This document shows positions 28,968 to 36,878 of a stretch of 64,000 bases of DNA, piece after piece. Numbering within the stretch: the stretch's first letter is position 1; every line of letters begins with the position of its first letter. The stretch lies in the NCBI RefSeq assembly GCF_947499845.1, contig NZ_CANMPM010000002.1, positions 1 through 64,000 of the forward strand. The letters are read 5' to 3'. Source of the stretch: an uncultured Pseudokineococcus sp. Its GTDB lineage: Bacteria > Actinomycetota > Actinomycetes > Actinomycetales > Quadrisphaeraceae. Made by a program: the position numbers and the translations under genes. The notes under the pieces are model-generated. The model was not told the origin of the DNA and did no database searches. It worked only from the letters and a program-made list of their open reading frames with translations.

Positions 28968-30229
28968 CGCGGCGCCGGGGCGGCGCCCTCGAGCGCCCGG
29001 TCGAGGTCGGCGAGCAGGTCCTCGACCTCCTCCAGGCCCACCGAGAGGCGCACGAGGTCGGCGGGCACCTCGAGCGGGGAGCCGGCGGCGCTGGCGTGGG
29101 TCATGCGGGCGGGGTGCTCGACCAGGGACTCGACGCCGCCGAGCGACTCGGCGAGCGTGAAGACGCGCGTGCGCCCGCACATCGCGACCGCGGCCGCCTC
29201 GTCGGCGAGCCGCACGGAGACCATGCCGCCGAAGCGCCGCATCTGGCGGGCGGCGACGTCGTGGCCCGGGTGGTCGGCCAGCCCCGGGTAGAGCACCTCG
29301 CGGACGGCGGGGTGCTCGCGCAGGTGGGCGGCCACGCGCTCGGCGCTGTCGCAGTGGCGCTCCATGCGCACGGCGAGGGTCTTGAGGCCGCGCAGCACGA
29401 GCCACGCGTCGAAGGGGCCGGCGACGGCGCCCATGGCGTTCTGGTGGAAGGCGAGCAGCTCGGCCAGCGGCTCCCCGCCGCGCGCCGTCGCCTCCCCGAC
29501 GACGAGCGCGCCGCCCACGACGTCGGAGTGCCCGCCGCAGTACTTCGTCGTCGAGTGGACGACGACGTCGGCGCCGAGGGACAGCGGCTGCTGCAGGTAC
29601 GGCGTCGCGAAGGTGCTGTCGACGGCGAGCAGGGCCCCGCGCTCGTGCGCCGTGCGGGCCAGCGCGGCGACGTCGGCGACGCCGAGGAGGGGGTTGGTCG
29701 GCGTCTCGCACCAGACGAGGCGCGTGCGGTCGGTCATGGCCGCGGCGACGGCCGCCGGGTCGGACAGGTCGGCCGCGGTGTGCTCGACGCCCCACCGGGC
29801 CGCCACCTTCGCGAAGAGGCGGAAGGTGCCGCCGTAGGCGTCGTCGGGGATGACGACGTGGTCGCCGGGCTCGAGCACGGCCCGCAGGAGCGCGTCCTCG
29901 GCGGCCAGGCCCGAGGCGAAGGCGAAGCCCGCCGTGCCGCCCTCGAGCGCCGCGAGGCACTCCTGCAGCGCGTCGCGGGTCGGGTTGGCCGACCGCGAGT
30001 ACTCGTAGCCGGCGCGCAGGCCGCCGACGCCGTCCTGGGCGTACGTCGTCGCCACGTGGACGGCGGGGACGACCGCGCCCGTCCGCGGGTCGGGCTCCGA
30101 CCCCGCGTGGATGGCGCGGGTGGCGAAGCCCGACGCCGACCAGTCCTGGGGGCCGGCCGCGGGCGGGGCGTGGCCCGGCTCCGCGGTCTCGTCGTCCGGC
30201 TGGTGCGCGTCGTCGGGGACCTGGCTCAC
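28964..30229 (-). CDS. Cystathionine gamma-synthase/gamma-lyase family PLP enzyme
   Basis: This 421-residue Cys/Met-metabolism PLP enzyme has an N-terminal acidic tail of about 35 residues. Its core has THAIHAG-like TRAIHAGSEPDPRTG, EYSRSANPTRDALQECLAALEGG, FASGLAAEDAL, and the PLP lysine in VVVHSTTKYCGGHSDVVGG. MetB (gamma-synthase) and gamma-lyase cannot be separated by eye. The presence of cystathionine beta-synthase 4 kb away favours a gamma-lyase role in reverse transsulfuration, giving cysteine and 2-oxobutyrate. The GTG at 30227-30229 is the chosen start. It is transcribed together with ilvA. Confidence 0.87.
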   Translation of the reverse strand: MSQVPDDAHQPDDETAEPGHAPPAAGPQDWSASGFATRAIHAGSEPDPRTGAVVPAVHVATTYAQDGVGGLRAGYEYSRSANPTRDALQECLAALEGGTAGFAFASGLAAEDALLRAVLEPGDHVVIPDDAYGGTFRLFAKVAARWGVEHTAADLSDPAAVAAAMTDRTRLVWCETPTNPLLGVADVAALARTAHERGALLAVDSTFATPYLQQPLSLGADVVVHSTTKYCGGHSDVVGGALVVGEATARGGEPLAELLAFHQNAMGAVAGPFDAWLVLRGLKTLAVRMERHCDSAERVAAHLREHPAVREVLYPGLADHPGHDVAARQMRRFGGMVSVRLADEAAAVAMCGRTRVFTLAESLGGVESLVEHPARMTHASAAGSPLEVPADLVRLSVGLEEVEDLLADLDRALEGAAPAPR

Positions 30230-30239
30230 GACGGGGACG

Positions 30240-30983
30240 CTACCCGCCGGTGCTCCCGGGCGCGGGCGCCGTCGTCGCGGGGGTCCGCCGTCCGACAGCC
30301 GCACCGGCCCCGGGCATGGACAGCCGCGGAAGGAGGAGCCCGACGACGGGGCCGATGCCCAGGGCGTAGGCGAGGGTGCCGACGCCGACCGTGCCGCCGA
30401 GGGCCCAGCCGACGGCCACGACCGCCACCTCGAGCGCCCCGCGGACGAGGCCGACCGGGAGCCCGGTGCGCGCCGCGAGCCCGGTCATGAGCCCGTCGCG
30501 GGGGCCGGGGCCGAGGGCGACGCCGACGTAGAGCGCCGTCGCGGCGCCGTTGAGGACGACCCCGACGACGACGAGGACGACGGCGACCGGCCACGACCCC
30601 GCCGGGGGCAGCACGGCCAGGCCCACCTCGATCGCCAGGGCCACGAGGACGACGTTGCCGACCGTGCCCACGCCTGGGCGCACGCGCAGCGGCACCCAGA
30701 GGAGGAGGACGACGGCGCCCGCGAGGAGCACGACGAGGCCGAAGGCCCAGCCGGTGCGCAGGGCGACGCCCTGGTGCAGCACGTCCCACGGCGCCCCGCC
30801 CCAGCCGGCCCGCAGGAGCATCGCGAGCGCCAGCCCGAAGAGGAGCTGGCCGACGACGAGGCGCACCAGCCGGTGCGGCAACGACCAGGCCGGGGCCGCA
30901 GCAGGGGTGGTGGCCGCAGCAGAGGCCGGGACGCCGCGGCGACCGGTCGCGCGTCGGGCCGCCCGACCGGTGCGGGGGCTCAT
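30240..30983 (-). CDS. yczE: YczE family integral membrane protein
   Basis: This 247-residue protein has five or six membrane segments after a basic tail of about 35 residues. RLVRLVVGQLLFGLALAMLLRAGWGGAPWDVLHQG and VALGPGPRDGLMTGLAARTG are the hallmark segments of the YczE family. The transport or other role is unknown. In several bacteria yczE is paired with, and controlled by, a MocR-type regulator called YczR. Such a gene lies divergently just upstream here, with one small gene between. The ATG at 30981-30983 follows the stop of nothing upstream and sits 20 bases after the small membrane gene. Confidence 0.85.
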   Translation of the reverse strand: MSPRTGRAARRATGRRGVPASAAATTPAAAPAWSLPHRLVRLVVGQLLFGLALAMLLRAGWGGAPWDVLHQGVALRTGWAFGLVVLLAGAVVLLLWVPLRVRPGVGTVGNVVLVALAIEVGLAVLPPAGSWPVAVVLVVVGVVLNGAATALYVGVALGPGPRDGLMTGLAARTGLPVGLVRGALEVAVVAVGWALGGTVGVGTLAYALGIGPVVGLLLPRLSMPGAGAAVGRRTPATTAPAPGSTGG

Positions 30984-31002
30984 CGGGGGGCTCGGCGCGG
31001 GC

Positions 31003-31179
31003 TCAGCGCGGGCCCGGCCCGGCGAACGCGCGGTCGCCGCGGGCGCGGTGCTGCCAGTGCAGCCCCTCGCCGGAGGTGTGGGCGGAGCCGTAGCCGTCGG
31101 CGCGCAGGTCGCGGACGAGGCCGACGACGGCGGCGACGAGGAGGACGGCGAGCAGGGCGGTGAGGACGACGAGGGCCAT
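31003..31179 (-). CDS. Small single-pass membrane protein (58 aa)
   Basis: This 58-residue protein has one N-terminal membrane segment (MALVVLTALLAVLLVAAVVGLV) and a hydrophilic tail RDLRADGYGSAHTSGEGLHWQ. The ATG at 31177-31179 has GAGGAG about 12 bases upstream. It lies 19 bp before yczE on the same strand, so the two are probably co-transcribed. I do not recognise the family. Similar short proteins occur in other actinobacteria, but the codon pattern and placement are the main support. Confidence 0.65.
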   Translation of the reverse strand: MALVVLTALLAVLLVAAVVGLVRDLRADGYGSAHTSGEGLHWQHRARGDRAFAGPGPR

Positions 31180-31300
31180 GCGCCCATGGTGCTCCTCGAG
31201 TGGCTGGCGCAGGGCAGGCCAATCCGGCGAGGGTGGCCTGCTCCTGAGCCGGCGCACCGCCCTCGCGGCCCTCGCGAGGAGCGCACCGCCCCCGTCCCAC

Positions 31301-31447
31301 GGCGAACCGGCGACGACTCGCCCTGACGCCCTCCCTCCCGAGGGCGGACGAACGACGACTCGCCCTCCCCGCACCGCCTGCAGGGCGAACAGGCGACGAC
31401 TCGCCCCCCGCAGCCCCGGTGCAGGGCGAACAGGTGACGACTCGCCC
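31301..31447. repeat. Four-copy 41-bp-period array (array C)
   Basis: Copies start at 31301, 31342, 31383 and 31424, exactly 41 bp apart. Each begins GGCGAAC or GGCGGACGAA and ends CGACGACTCGCCC, about 24 bases, separated by about 17 variable bases. The ends GGGCGA and TCGCCC can pair around a 12-base loop. The array sits in the 378-bp divergent region between the yczE operon and the MocR regulator, where operators would be expected. The rest of that region shows no gene and no clear -35/-10 pair. Confidence 0.85.
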
Positions 31448-31557
31448 TCGAGACACCGTCGGAGGGAGGCCGCGGCACCCCCGCGCCCTGGCCGCGTCCG
31501 CGAGGTGGCCTGCTCACCGCGGGCCACCGGGGGGTTCGGTCGTGCGACGCTGGCCCG

Positions 31558-33090
31558 ATGAGCGCGAGCAGCGGCGCGGCGCCCCACGACGTCCCGGCGG
31601 CGCGCCGCTCGGCCGAGCGGCTGGCCGCGCTCGTCGGTCGCGCGACGCTGCACCCCCCGGTCGCGGCGACCCTGGCCGTCGCCCTGCGCGGCCTCGTCGC
31701 GGACGGGCGCCTGCCGGTCGGGGGGCGGCTGCCCGCGGAGCGCGAGCTGGCCGCGGCCCTCGGCGTCAGCCGGGTCACCGTCACCTCCGCCTACGCGCGG
31801 CTGCGCGAGAGCGGCTGGGCCGCCTCGCGGCGCGGGGCGGGCACGTGGACGAGCGTCCCCGACCGCAGCGGCGTCGTCGCCGCCTTCGTCCCCGGCAGCC
31901 CCCGCGACGGCACCGTGGACCTCACGTACGCCTCCCCCGCCGGGCCGCCCGAGGTGGCCGACGCCTACGCGGCGGCGCTCGAGGCGCTGCCCCGCATGCT
32001 CCCCGGCCACGGGTACGTGGCCGGTGGCCTCGCCGACCTGCGGGCGCGCGTCGCCGAGCGGATGACCGCCCGCGGCCTGCCGACGACGGCCGAGCAGGTG
32101 CTCGTCACCACCGGGGCCAGCGCCGCCATCTCGGGCGCGCTGCGCGCCGTCGCCGGACCTCCTCTCTCCGCGGGTCGGGGCGGGGCCCCCGGGGCCCGCG
32201 TCCTCGTCGAGCACCCGACGTGGCCCAACGCCCTCGACCTCCTCGGCGAGCTGGGCGCCGTCGCCGTCCCGGTGCCGCGCGACCCGCGGGCGCCCGACGG
32301 CGCGGGCGGCTTCCCCGCGGCGCTGCACCGCGCGGCGCGCGAGACGGCGCCGGCGATGGCCTACCTCGTGCCCGACTTCGCCAACCCCACGGGCGCCGTC
32401 CTCACCCCCGAGGAGCGGCAGCGCGTGGTGGCGTCGATGGAGCAGCGCGGCGTCGTCGTGCTCGCGGACGAGACGCTCGCCGACCTGGCCCTCGAGCCGG
32501 ACGACGACCCGTCGTCCCGGCCGCCGCTGGCCGCGTCCGCCCGGCCGGGCGCGGTGCTCACGGCCGGCTCGCTGAGCAAGTCCGTGTGGGCGGGCCTGCG
32601 GGTGGGATGGCTGCGCGGCGAGCCGTCCGTCCTCGCCCGGGTGGCGGCGAGCGCGTCGCGCGACCACGGCGCCCTGCCCGTGGTCGACCAGCTGGCGGCG
32701 TGCGTGCTCCTCGACGGGCTGGACGCCGGGCTCGTCGAGCGGCGCGCCCGCCTGCGGGAGCAGCGCGACGCCCTCGTCGGGGCCCTGCGCGACCGGTTCC
32801 CGGCGTGGGACGTGCCCCTCCCCGCGGGCGGGCTGTCGCTGTGGTGCCGGCTGCCGCGCGGGACGTCGTCGTCCGCCGTCACCGACGCCGCCGAGCGGCA
32901 CGGGCTCTTCCTCGCCACGGGCTCGCGCTTCGGCACGGGCCACGCCTTCGACGACCACCTGCGGCTGCCCTTCACCCAGCCGGTGCCGGTGCTGCTCGAC
33001 GCCGTCGACCGGCTGGCGCGCGCCGTCGCGGACGCCGAGCGCGCCTGGGGCGCCCCGACGACGACGCGGACCGGCGCGCTCATGGGCTGA
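31558..33090 (+). CDS. yczR: MocR-type regulator (GntR HTH + aminotransferase fold), YczR-like
   Basis: This 510-residue regulator has an N-terminal GntR winged-helix domain (about 25-100: LVADGRLPVGGRLPAERELAAALGVSRVTVTSAYARLRESG). A fold-type-I aminotransferase domain follows, with the PLP lysine in AGSLSKSVWAGLRVGW and the substrate loop YLVPDFANPTGAVLTPEE. MocR proteins bind PLP and sense amino-acid or vitamin-like ligands. Location divergent from yczE matches the YczR subgroup. The ATG at 31558 has no clear ribosome binding site. The most likely target is the yczE operon and itself. The ligand is unknown. Confidence 0.86.
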   Translation: MSASSGAAPHDVPAARRSAERLAALVGRATLHPPVAATLAVALRGLVADGRLPVGGRLPAERELAAALGVSRVTVTSAYARLRESGWAASRRGAGTWTSVPDRSGVVAAFVPGSPRDGTVDLTYASPAGPPEVADAYAAALEALPRMLPGHGYVAGGLADLRARVAERMTARGLPTTAEQVLVTTGASAAISGALRAVAGPPLSAGRGGAPGARVLVEHPTWPNALDLLGELGAVAVPVPRDPRAPDGAGGFPAALHRAARETAPAMAYLVPDFANPTGAVLTPEERQRVVASMEQRGVVVLADETLADLALEPDDDPSSRPPLAASARPGAVLTAGSLSKSVWAGLRVGWLRGEPSVLARVAASASRDHGALPVVDQLAACVLLDGLDAGLVERRARLREQRDALVGALRDRFPAWDVPLPAGGLSLWCRLPRGTSSSAVTDAAERHGLFLATGSRFGTGHAFDDHLRLPFTQPVPVLLDAVDRLARAVADAERAWGAPTTTRTGALMG

Positions 33091-33233
33091 GCGGCCTCCT
33101 GCCCGACGTCCTGGCCGTCGGGGCGGGGGCGTCCGGGGCGGGCGGGGGAAGGACGAGGGCGCTGGCGGCGTTGTGCGGGGCAGACCGGGAGGGGTGCGAG
33201 CCCCACCCGACCGACGACCCGCGAGGAGGACCC

Positions 33234-33932
33234 GTGGCCCTGTTCGGGACCCGCACGAAGACGACGATGGTCGAGCGCGACCAGGCCCTGCCGGGCCGCG
33301 AGCACCGCCCGTACCACGTGCCCACCACGCACGCGGTGCTCGGGACCCCGCTGGAGGGTCCGTGGCCGGAGGGCACCCAGCGGCTGTACGTGGCGATGGG
33401 CTGCTTCTGGGGCGCCGAGCGCCTCTTCTGGGGCATGGACGGCGTCGTCACCACCGCCGTCGGGTACATGGGCGGCTTCACGCCCCACCCGACGTACGAG
33501 GAGACCTGCACCGCGCGGACCGGTCACACCGAGACGGTGATGGTCGCCTACGACCCGGCCGTCACGGACGCCGAGACGCTGCTGCGCACGTTCTGGGAGG
33601 AGCACGACCCCACCCAGGGCGCCCGCCAGGGCAACGACGTCGGCACCCAGTACCGCTCGGCCGTGTACTGGACGACGGAGGAGCAGGGCGAGGTCGTCCG
33701 CGCCTCGCGCGACGCCTTCGCCGCCGAGCTCGAGCGCTTCCGCCTCGGCCCCGTCACCACCGAGCTGCGCCCGGCGTCCGAGGCGGGTCCGTTCTTCCAC
33801 GCCGAGGACTACCACCAGCAGTACCTGCACAAGGTGCCGAACGGCTACTGCGGCCTCGCCGGCACGGGCGTCAGCTGCCCGGCGGGCATCCTTCCCGCCG
33901 ACGGCGCGGCCCCCGCGGAGGCCGCCCGCTGA
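33234..33932 (+). CDS. msrA: Peptide methionine (S)-S-oxide reductase
   Basis: This 232-residue MsrA reduces methionine S-sulfoxide in oxidised proteins. The catalytic motif GCFWGAERLFWGMDGV with the nucleophilic Cys is near residue 58, followed by GYMGGFTPHPTYEETCTARTGHTE and FFHAEDYHQQYL. A C-terminal CGLAGTGVSCP supplies candidate resolving cysteines. The N-terminal 45 residues (FGTRTKTTMVERDQALPGRE) are an actinobacterial-type extension. The GTG at 33234 is preceded by GAGGAGG. It ends at a perfect 38-base palindrome. Confidence 0.93.
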   Translation: MALFGTRTKTTMVERDQALPGREHRPYHVPTTHAVLGTPLEGPWPEGTQRLYVAMGCFWGAERLFWGMDGVVTTAVGYMGGFTPHPTYEETCTARTGHTETVMVAYDPAVTDAETLLRTFWEEHDPTQGARQGNDVGTQYRSAVYWTTEEQGEVVRASRDAFAAELERFRLGPVTTELRPASEAGPFFHAEDYHQQYLHKVPNGYCGLAGTGVSCPAGILPADGAAPAEAAR

Positions 33933-33948
33933 CGCGGTCCGTGACGTG

Positions 33949-33986
33949 ACGGAGCCCCGGTGACCAGCTGGTCACCGGGGCTCCGT
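33949..33986. terminator. Perfect 38-base palindrome after msrA
   Basis: Positions 33949-33967 and 33968-33986 are exact inverted repeats with no spacer, 17 bases after the msrA stop. It would form a long stem with a minimal loop. There is no T-run. It is followed directly by array A2. Confidence 0.75.
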
Positions 33987-34011
33987 CGTGTCCGGACGCC
34001 CGCCCCCTGAC

Positions 34012-34161
34012 GGCGACGTGTGGCCATGTCGCCCTCGCAGGGCCTCGCTCGGGGCGACGTGTGGCCATGTCGCCCCGTCCGCCGTCGCCGAGGACGACGT
34101 GTGGCCATGTCGCCCCGCGGGACGTGGCTCTGGGGGCGACATGGCCACACATCGCCCCCAG
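34012..34161. repeat. Four-copy 40-41-bp-period array (array A2)
   Basis: Central GGCC positions are 34022, 34063, 34103 and 34143, spaced 41, 40 and 40 bp. The first three copies read GGCGACGTG (or GACGACGTG), then TGGC, then CATGTCGCC. The fourth is inverted and extended by flanking CTGGGG and CCCCAG into a longer stem (34130-34161). The motif is the same as at 14.3 kb. It lies between convergent msrA and a small minus-strand gene. Confidence 0.88.
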
Positions 34162-34200
34162 GGGCGAGACAGGCGCTGACGACGGGCCTGCGGCCCGGCG

Positions 34201-34422
34201 TCACTCCTCGGCGTTCGGCACCGCGTCGCGGTCGAAGCTCTGCGGACCGTGGTCGCCCTGCCCGGCGTCCTCGCGGACGAGCTCCTGCTCGCGCTCGGCG
34301 CGGTGGTCGAGCACCTCCTCGGCGAGGTCGGGCTCCTTGCCGTGCTCCTGGCGGTCCTTGACCGCGGGCACCTCGGGCTGGATCGGGTCGGGGGCGTAGC
34401 TGGGGTCCGTCGAGCTCGTCAT
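34201..34422 (-). CDS. Small acidic hydrophilic protein (73 aa)
   Basis: This 73-residue protein begins MTSSTDPSYAPDPIQPEVP and is rich in Glu, Asp and Gln (LAEEVLDHRAEREQELVRED). It has no membrane segment, signal peptide or cysteine. It is probably disordered or helical. The ATG at 34420-34422 and actinobacterial codon use support it as a gene. It lies 60 bp downstream of cbs on the same strand and next to array A2. I do not recognise the family. Confidence 0.55.
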   Translation of the reverse strand: MTSSTDPSYAPDPIQPEVPAVKDRQEHGKEPDLAEEVLDHRAEREQELVREDAGQGDHGPQSFDRDAVPNAEE

Positions 34423-34482
34423 GCGACGACGCTACGACCGCCCCCACCGCCCGGCACGGCGAGCACCGGGGACGGGCGCGCG

Positions 34483-35886
34483 TCAGCCCGCGACGTGCGC
34501 CAGCAGGTCCGCGCGCGTGACGACGCCGGCCGGGCTGCCGTCGACGACGACGAGCAGCGCGTCGGACTCCTGGAGCGCCGCCCGCGCCGCCGAGGCCGGC
34601 TCCGTGCCGCCGATGCGCGGCAGCGCCGGGGACATGTGCGCCGACACGGGGTCGGTCAGCTGCGCCGCGCCGGAGAAGACGGCGTCGAGCAGGTCGCGCT
34701 CGCTCACCGCGCCGACGACCTCCCCGATGACGACCGGCGGCTCGGAGGTGACGACCGGCATCTGCGAGACGCCGTACTCGTGGAGGATCCCCACGGCGTC
34801 GCGGACGGTCTCGGCGGGGTGGGTGTGCACGAGGGCCGGGAGGTCGCCGGACTTGGCGCGCAGCACGTCGGCGACCGTCGTCGTGCCGGCGGACGGCGAC
34901 GTCGCGGAGCCCGTGTCGTCGGTCGAGAAGCCGTAGCTCCGCATCCACCGGTCGTCGAAGATCTTCGCGAGGTAGCCGCGGCCGGAGTCGGGCAGGAGGA
35001 CGACGACGACGTCGTCCGGGCCGAGCTCGCGCGCCACCTCGAGGGCGCCGACGACGGCCATGCCGCAGGAGCCGCCGACGAGCAGGCCCTCCTCGCGGGC
35101 CAGGCGCCGGGTCATGGCGAAGGCCTCGGCGTCGGAGACGGCGACGATGCGGTCGGGCACGCTCGGGTCGTAGGCGCGCGGCCACATGTCCTCGCCCACG
35201 CCCTCGACGAGGTAGGGCCGACCGCTGCCGCCGGAGTACACCGAGCCGACGGGGTCGACGCCGACGACCGCCACGGGGCCGCCGTCGCGGTCGGCCGAGA
35301 CATCCTTGAGGTACCGGCCGGTGCCCGTGATGGTGCCGCCCGTGCCGACGCCGGCGACGAAGTGGGTGAGGCGCCCGTCGGTGTCGGACCAGATCTCGGG
35401 CCCGGTGGTCTCGTAGTGGCTGCGCGGGCCGTTGGGGTTGGAGTACTGGTCGGGCTTCCATCCGCCGGGCAGCTCGCGCGCCAGCCGGTCGCTCACCGAG
35501 TAGTAGGACTCGGGGTGGTCGGGCTCGACGGCCGTGGGGCAGACGACGACCTCGGCGCCGTAGGCCCGCAGCACCGCCCGCTTCTCCTCGCCGACCTTGT
35601 CGGGGCACACGAAGACGCAGGAGTACCCGCGCTGCTGCGCCACGAGCGCGAGCCCCACGCCGGTGTTTCCGGAGGTCGGCTCGACGATGGTGCCGCCCGG
35701 CTGCAGCTCCCCCGACGCCTCGGCGGCGTCGACCATCCGCACGGCGATGCGGTCCTTCACCGACCCGCCGGGGTTGAGGTACTCCACCTTGGCGAGCACG
35801 GTCGCCGAGATCCCCTCCGTGACGGCGTTGAGGCGGACGAGCGGCGTGCCGCCCACGAGGTCGACGATCGTCTCGGCGTAGCGCAC
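34483..35886 (-). CDS. cbs: Cystathionine beta-synthase
   Basis: This 467-residue PLP enzyme condenses serine (or O-acetylserine) with homocysteine to cystathionine. The PLP lysine is in NPGGSVKDRIAVRMV near residue 42, with EPTSGNTGVGLALVAQQRGY and GVGTGGTITGTGRYLK also present. Two CBS domains occupy about 335-467 (VADVLRAKSGDLPALVHTHP, VSERDLLDAVF, GVVTRADLLAHVAG). The GTG at 35884-35886 gives the usual start YAETIVDLVGGTPLVRL. With the cystathionine gamma enzyme at 29-30 kb it would complete reverse transsulfuration. It is divergent from the two-component genes. Confidence 0.92.
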   Translation of the reverse strand: MRYAETIVDLVGGTPLVRLNAVTEGISATVLAKVEYLNPGGSVKDRIAVRMVDAAEASGELQPGGTIVEPTSGNTGVGLALVAQQRGYSCVFVCPDKVGEEKRAVLRAYGAEVVVCPTAVEPDHPESYYSVSDRLARELPGGWKPDQYSNPNGPRSHYETTGPEIWSDTDGRLTHFVAGVGTGGTITGTGRYLKDVSADRDGGPVAVVGVDPVGSVYSGGSGRPYLVEGVGEDMWPRAYDPSVPDRIVAVSDAEAFAMTRRLAREEGLLVGGSCGMAVVGALEVARELGPDDVVVVLLPDSGRGYLAKIFDDRWMRSYGFSTDDTGSATSPSAGTTTVADVLRAKSGDLPALVHTHPAETVRDAVGILHEYGVSQMPVVTSEPPVVIGEVVGAVSERDLLDAVFSGAAQLTDPVSAHMSPALPRIGGTEPASAARAALQESDALLVVVDGSPAGVVTRADLLAHVAG

Positions 35887-36068
35887 CGCCCGATCCTCGC
35901 ACCCCGTCCGCACCCGGGTGTCCTCGCGGGCGGCGCGCAGGCGCCGCCGGCGCACGGCGAGGACCCCGGGGAGGACGTCGGCGAGGGCCCCGACGAGCGA
36001 GCCGACCGACGGCGGGACCGCCGCAGGACCGCCACATCTCGGCCACGGACCCGCCGCGGTCACCGGGC

Positions 36069-36074
36069 TACGTT
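36069..36074 (+). promoter_or_regulatory. Putative -10 box for a leaderless response regulator
   Basis: TACGTT fits TANNNT and ends 6 bases before the GTG at 36081. There is no ribosome binding site in the gap. Confidence 0.4.
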
Positions 36075-36080
36075 CGATCG

Positions 36081-36878
36081 GTGCCCCCAGAGGAGAGCCG
36101 GCCGCGGGCCCCGCGAGCGCCCGACGACGCCCCGCACGCCCCCGCCCCGACGGCCGGCGGCGGCGCCCCGGCGCGGGCCGCCGACGTCCTCGTCGTCGAG
36201 GACGAGCCGGTGCTCGCCGAGGCCGTGCGGGCCCGGCTCGTGGCCGAGGGGATGGCCGCGCGGGTGGTGGGCGACGGGCCGTCGGCGCTCGGGGCCGCGG
36301 CCGCGCAGCCACCGGACCTCGTCGTGCTCGACCTCATGCTGCCGGGCCTCGACGGGCTCGAGGTGTGCCGGCGGCTGCAGGCCCGGCGGCCGGTGCCCGT
36401 CCTCATGCTCACCGCCCGGGCCGACGAGGCCGACCGCGTCATCGGCCTCGGGGTGGGCGCCGACGACTACCTGGCCAAGCCCTTCGGCATGCGCGAGCTC
36501 GTGGCCCGCGTGCGGGCGCTGCTGCGCCGCGTCGAGCGGGCCCGCGAGCTGGCGGCGGGGGACGCGCCCGCTCCCGACCGGGACGACGTCCTGCGCCTCG
36601 GCGCGCTCGTCGTCGACCGCGCGGCCCGCCGCGTCGCCCGGGACGGCCGCGAGGTGCACCTCACGCCCACGGAGTTCGACCTCCTCGTCCACCTCGGCGA
36701 GCAGCCCGGCCGGGTGCTCACCCGCGAGCAGCTGATGGCCTCGGTGTGGGACTGGGCGGACGCGTCCGGCACCCGCGCCGTCGACAGCCAGGTCAAGACG
36801 CTGCGGCGCAAGCTCGGCGCGGACGTCGTCCGGACCGTCCACGGCGTCGGCTACGCCCTGGAGGTGCCGCGTGCCTGA
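36081..36878 (+). CDS. OmpR-family response regulator
   Basis: This 265-residue regulator has a Pro/Ala-rich 35-residue N-terminal tail and then a receiver domain. The acidic pair is in VVEDEP, the phospho-acceptor Asp in VVLDLMLPGLDG, and the conserved Lys in DDYLAKPFGM. A C-terminal winged helix follows (LTPTEFDLLVHLGEQPGRVLTREQLMASVW and VDSQVKTLRRKLG). It should bind DNA when phosphorylated by the kinase encoded immediately downstream, whose start overlaps by 8 bases. The GTG at 36081 is supported by the -10 box just upstream. The regulon is unknown; the downstream FAD enzyme gene is one candidate. Confidence 0.92.
   Translation: MPPEESRPRAPRAPDDAPHAPAPTAGGGAPARAADVLVVEDEPVLAEAVRARLVAEGMAARVVGDGPSALGAAAAQPPDLVVLDLMLPGLDGLEVCRRLQARRPVPVLMLTARADEADRVIGLGVGADDYLAKPFGMRELVARVRALLRRVERARELAAGDAPAPDRDDVLRLGALVVDRAARRVARDGREVHLTPTEFDLLVHLGEQPGRVLTREQLMASVWDWADASGTRAVDSQVKTLRRKLGADVVRTVHGVGYALEVPRA

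Noticed and set aside
34012-34161. Short open frames through the A-type arrays that translate as MATHRP or MAMSP repeats
   Set aside because: They exist only because the motif contains ATGGCC and CATGTC. They have no ribosome binding site, occur on both strands, and their length follows the repeat.
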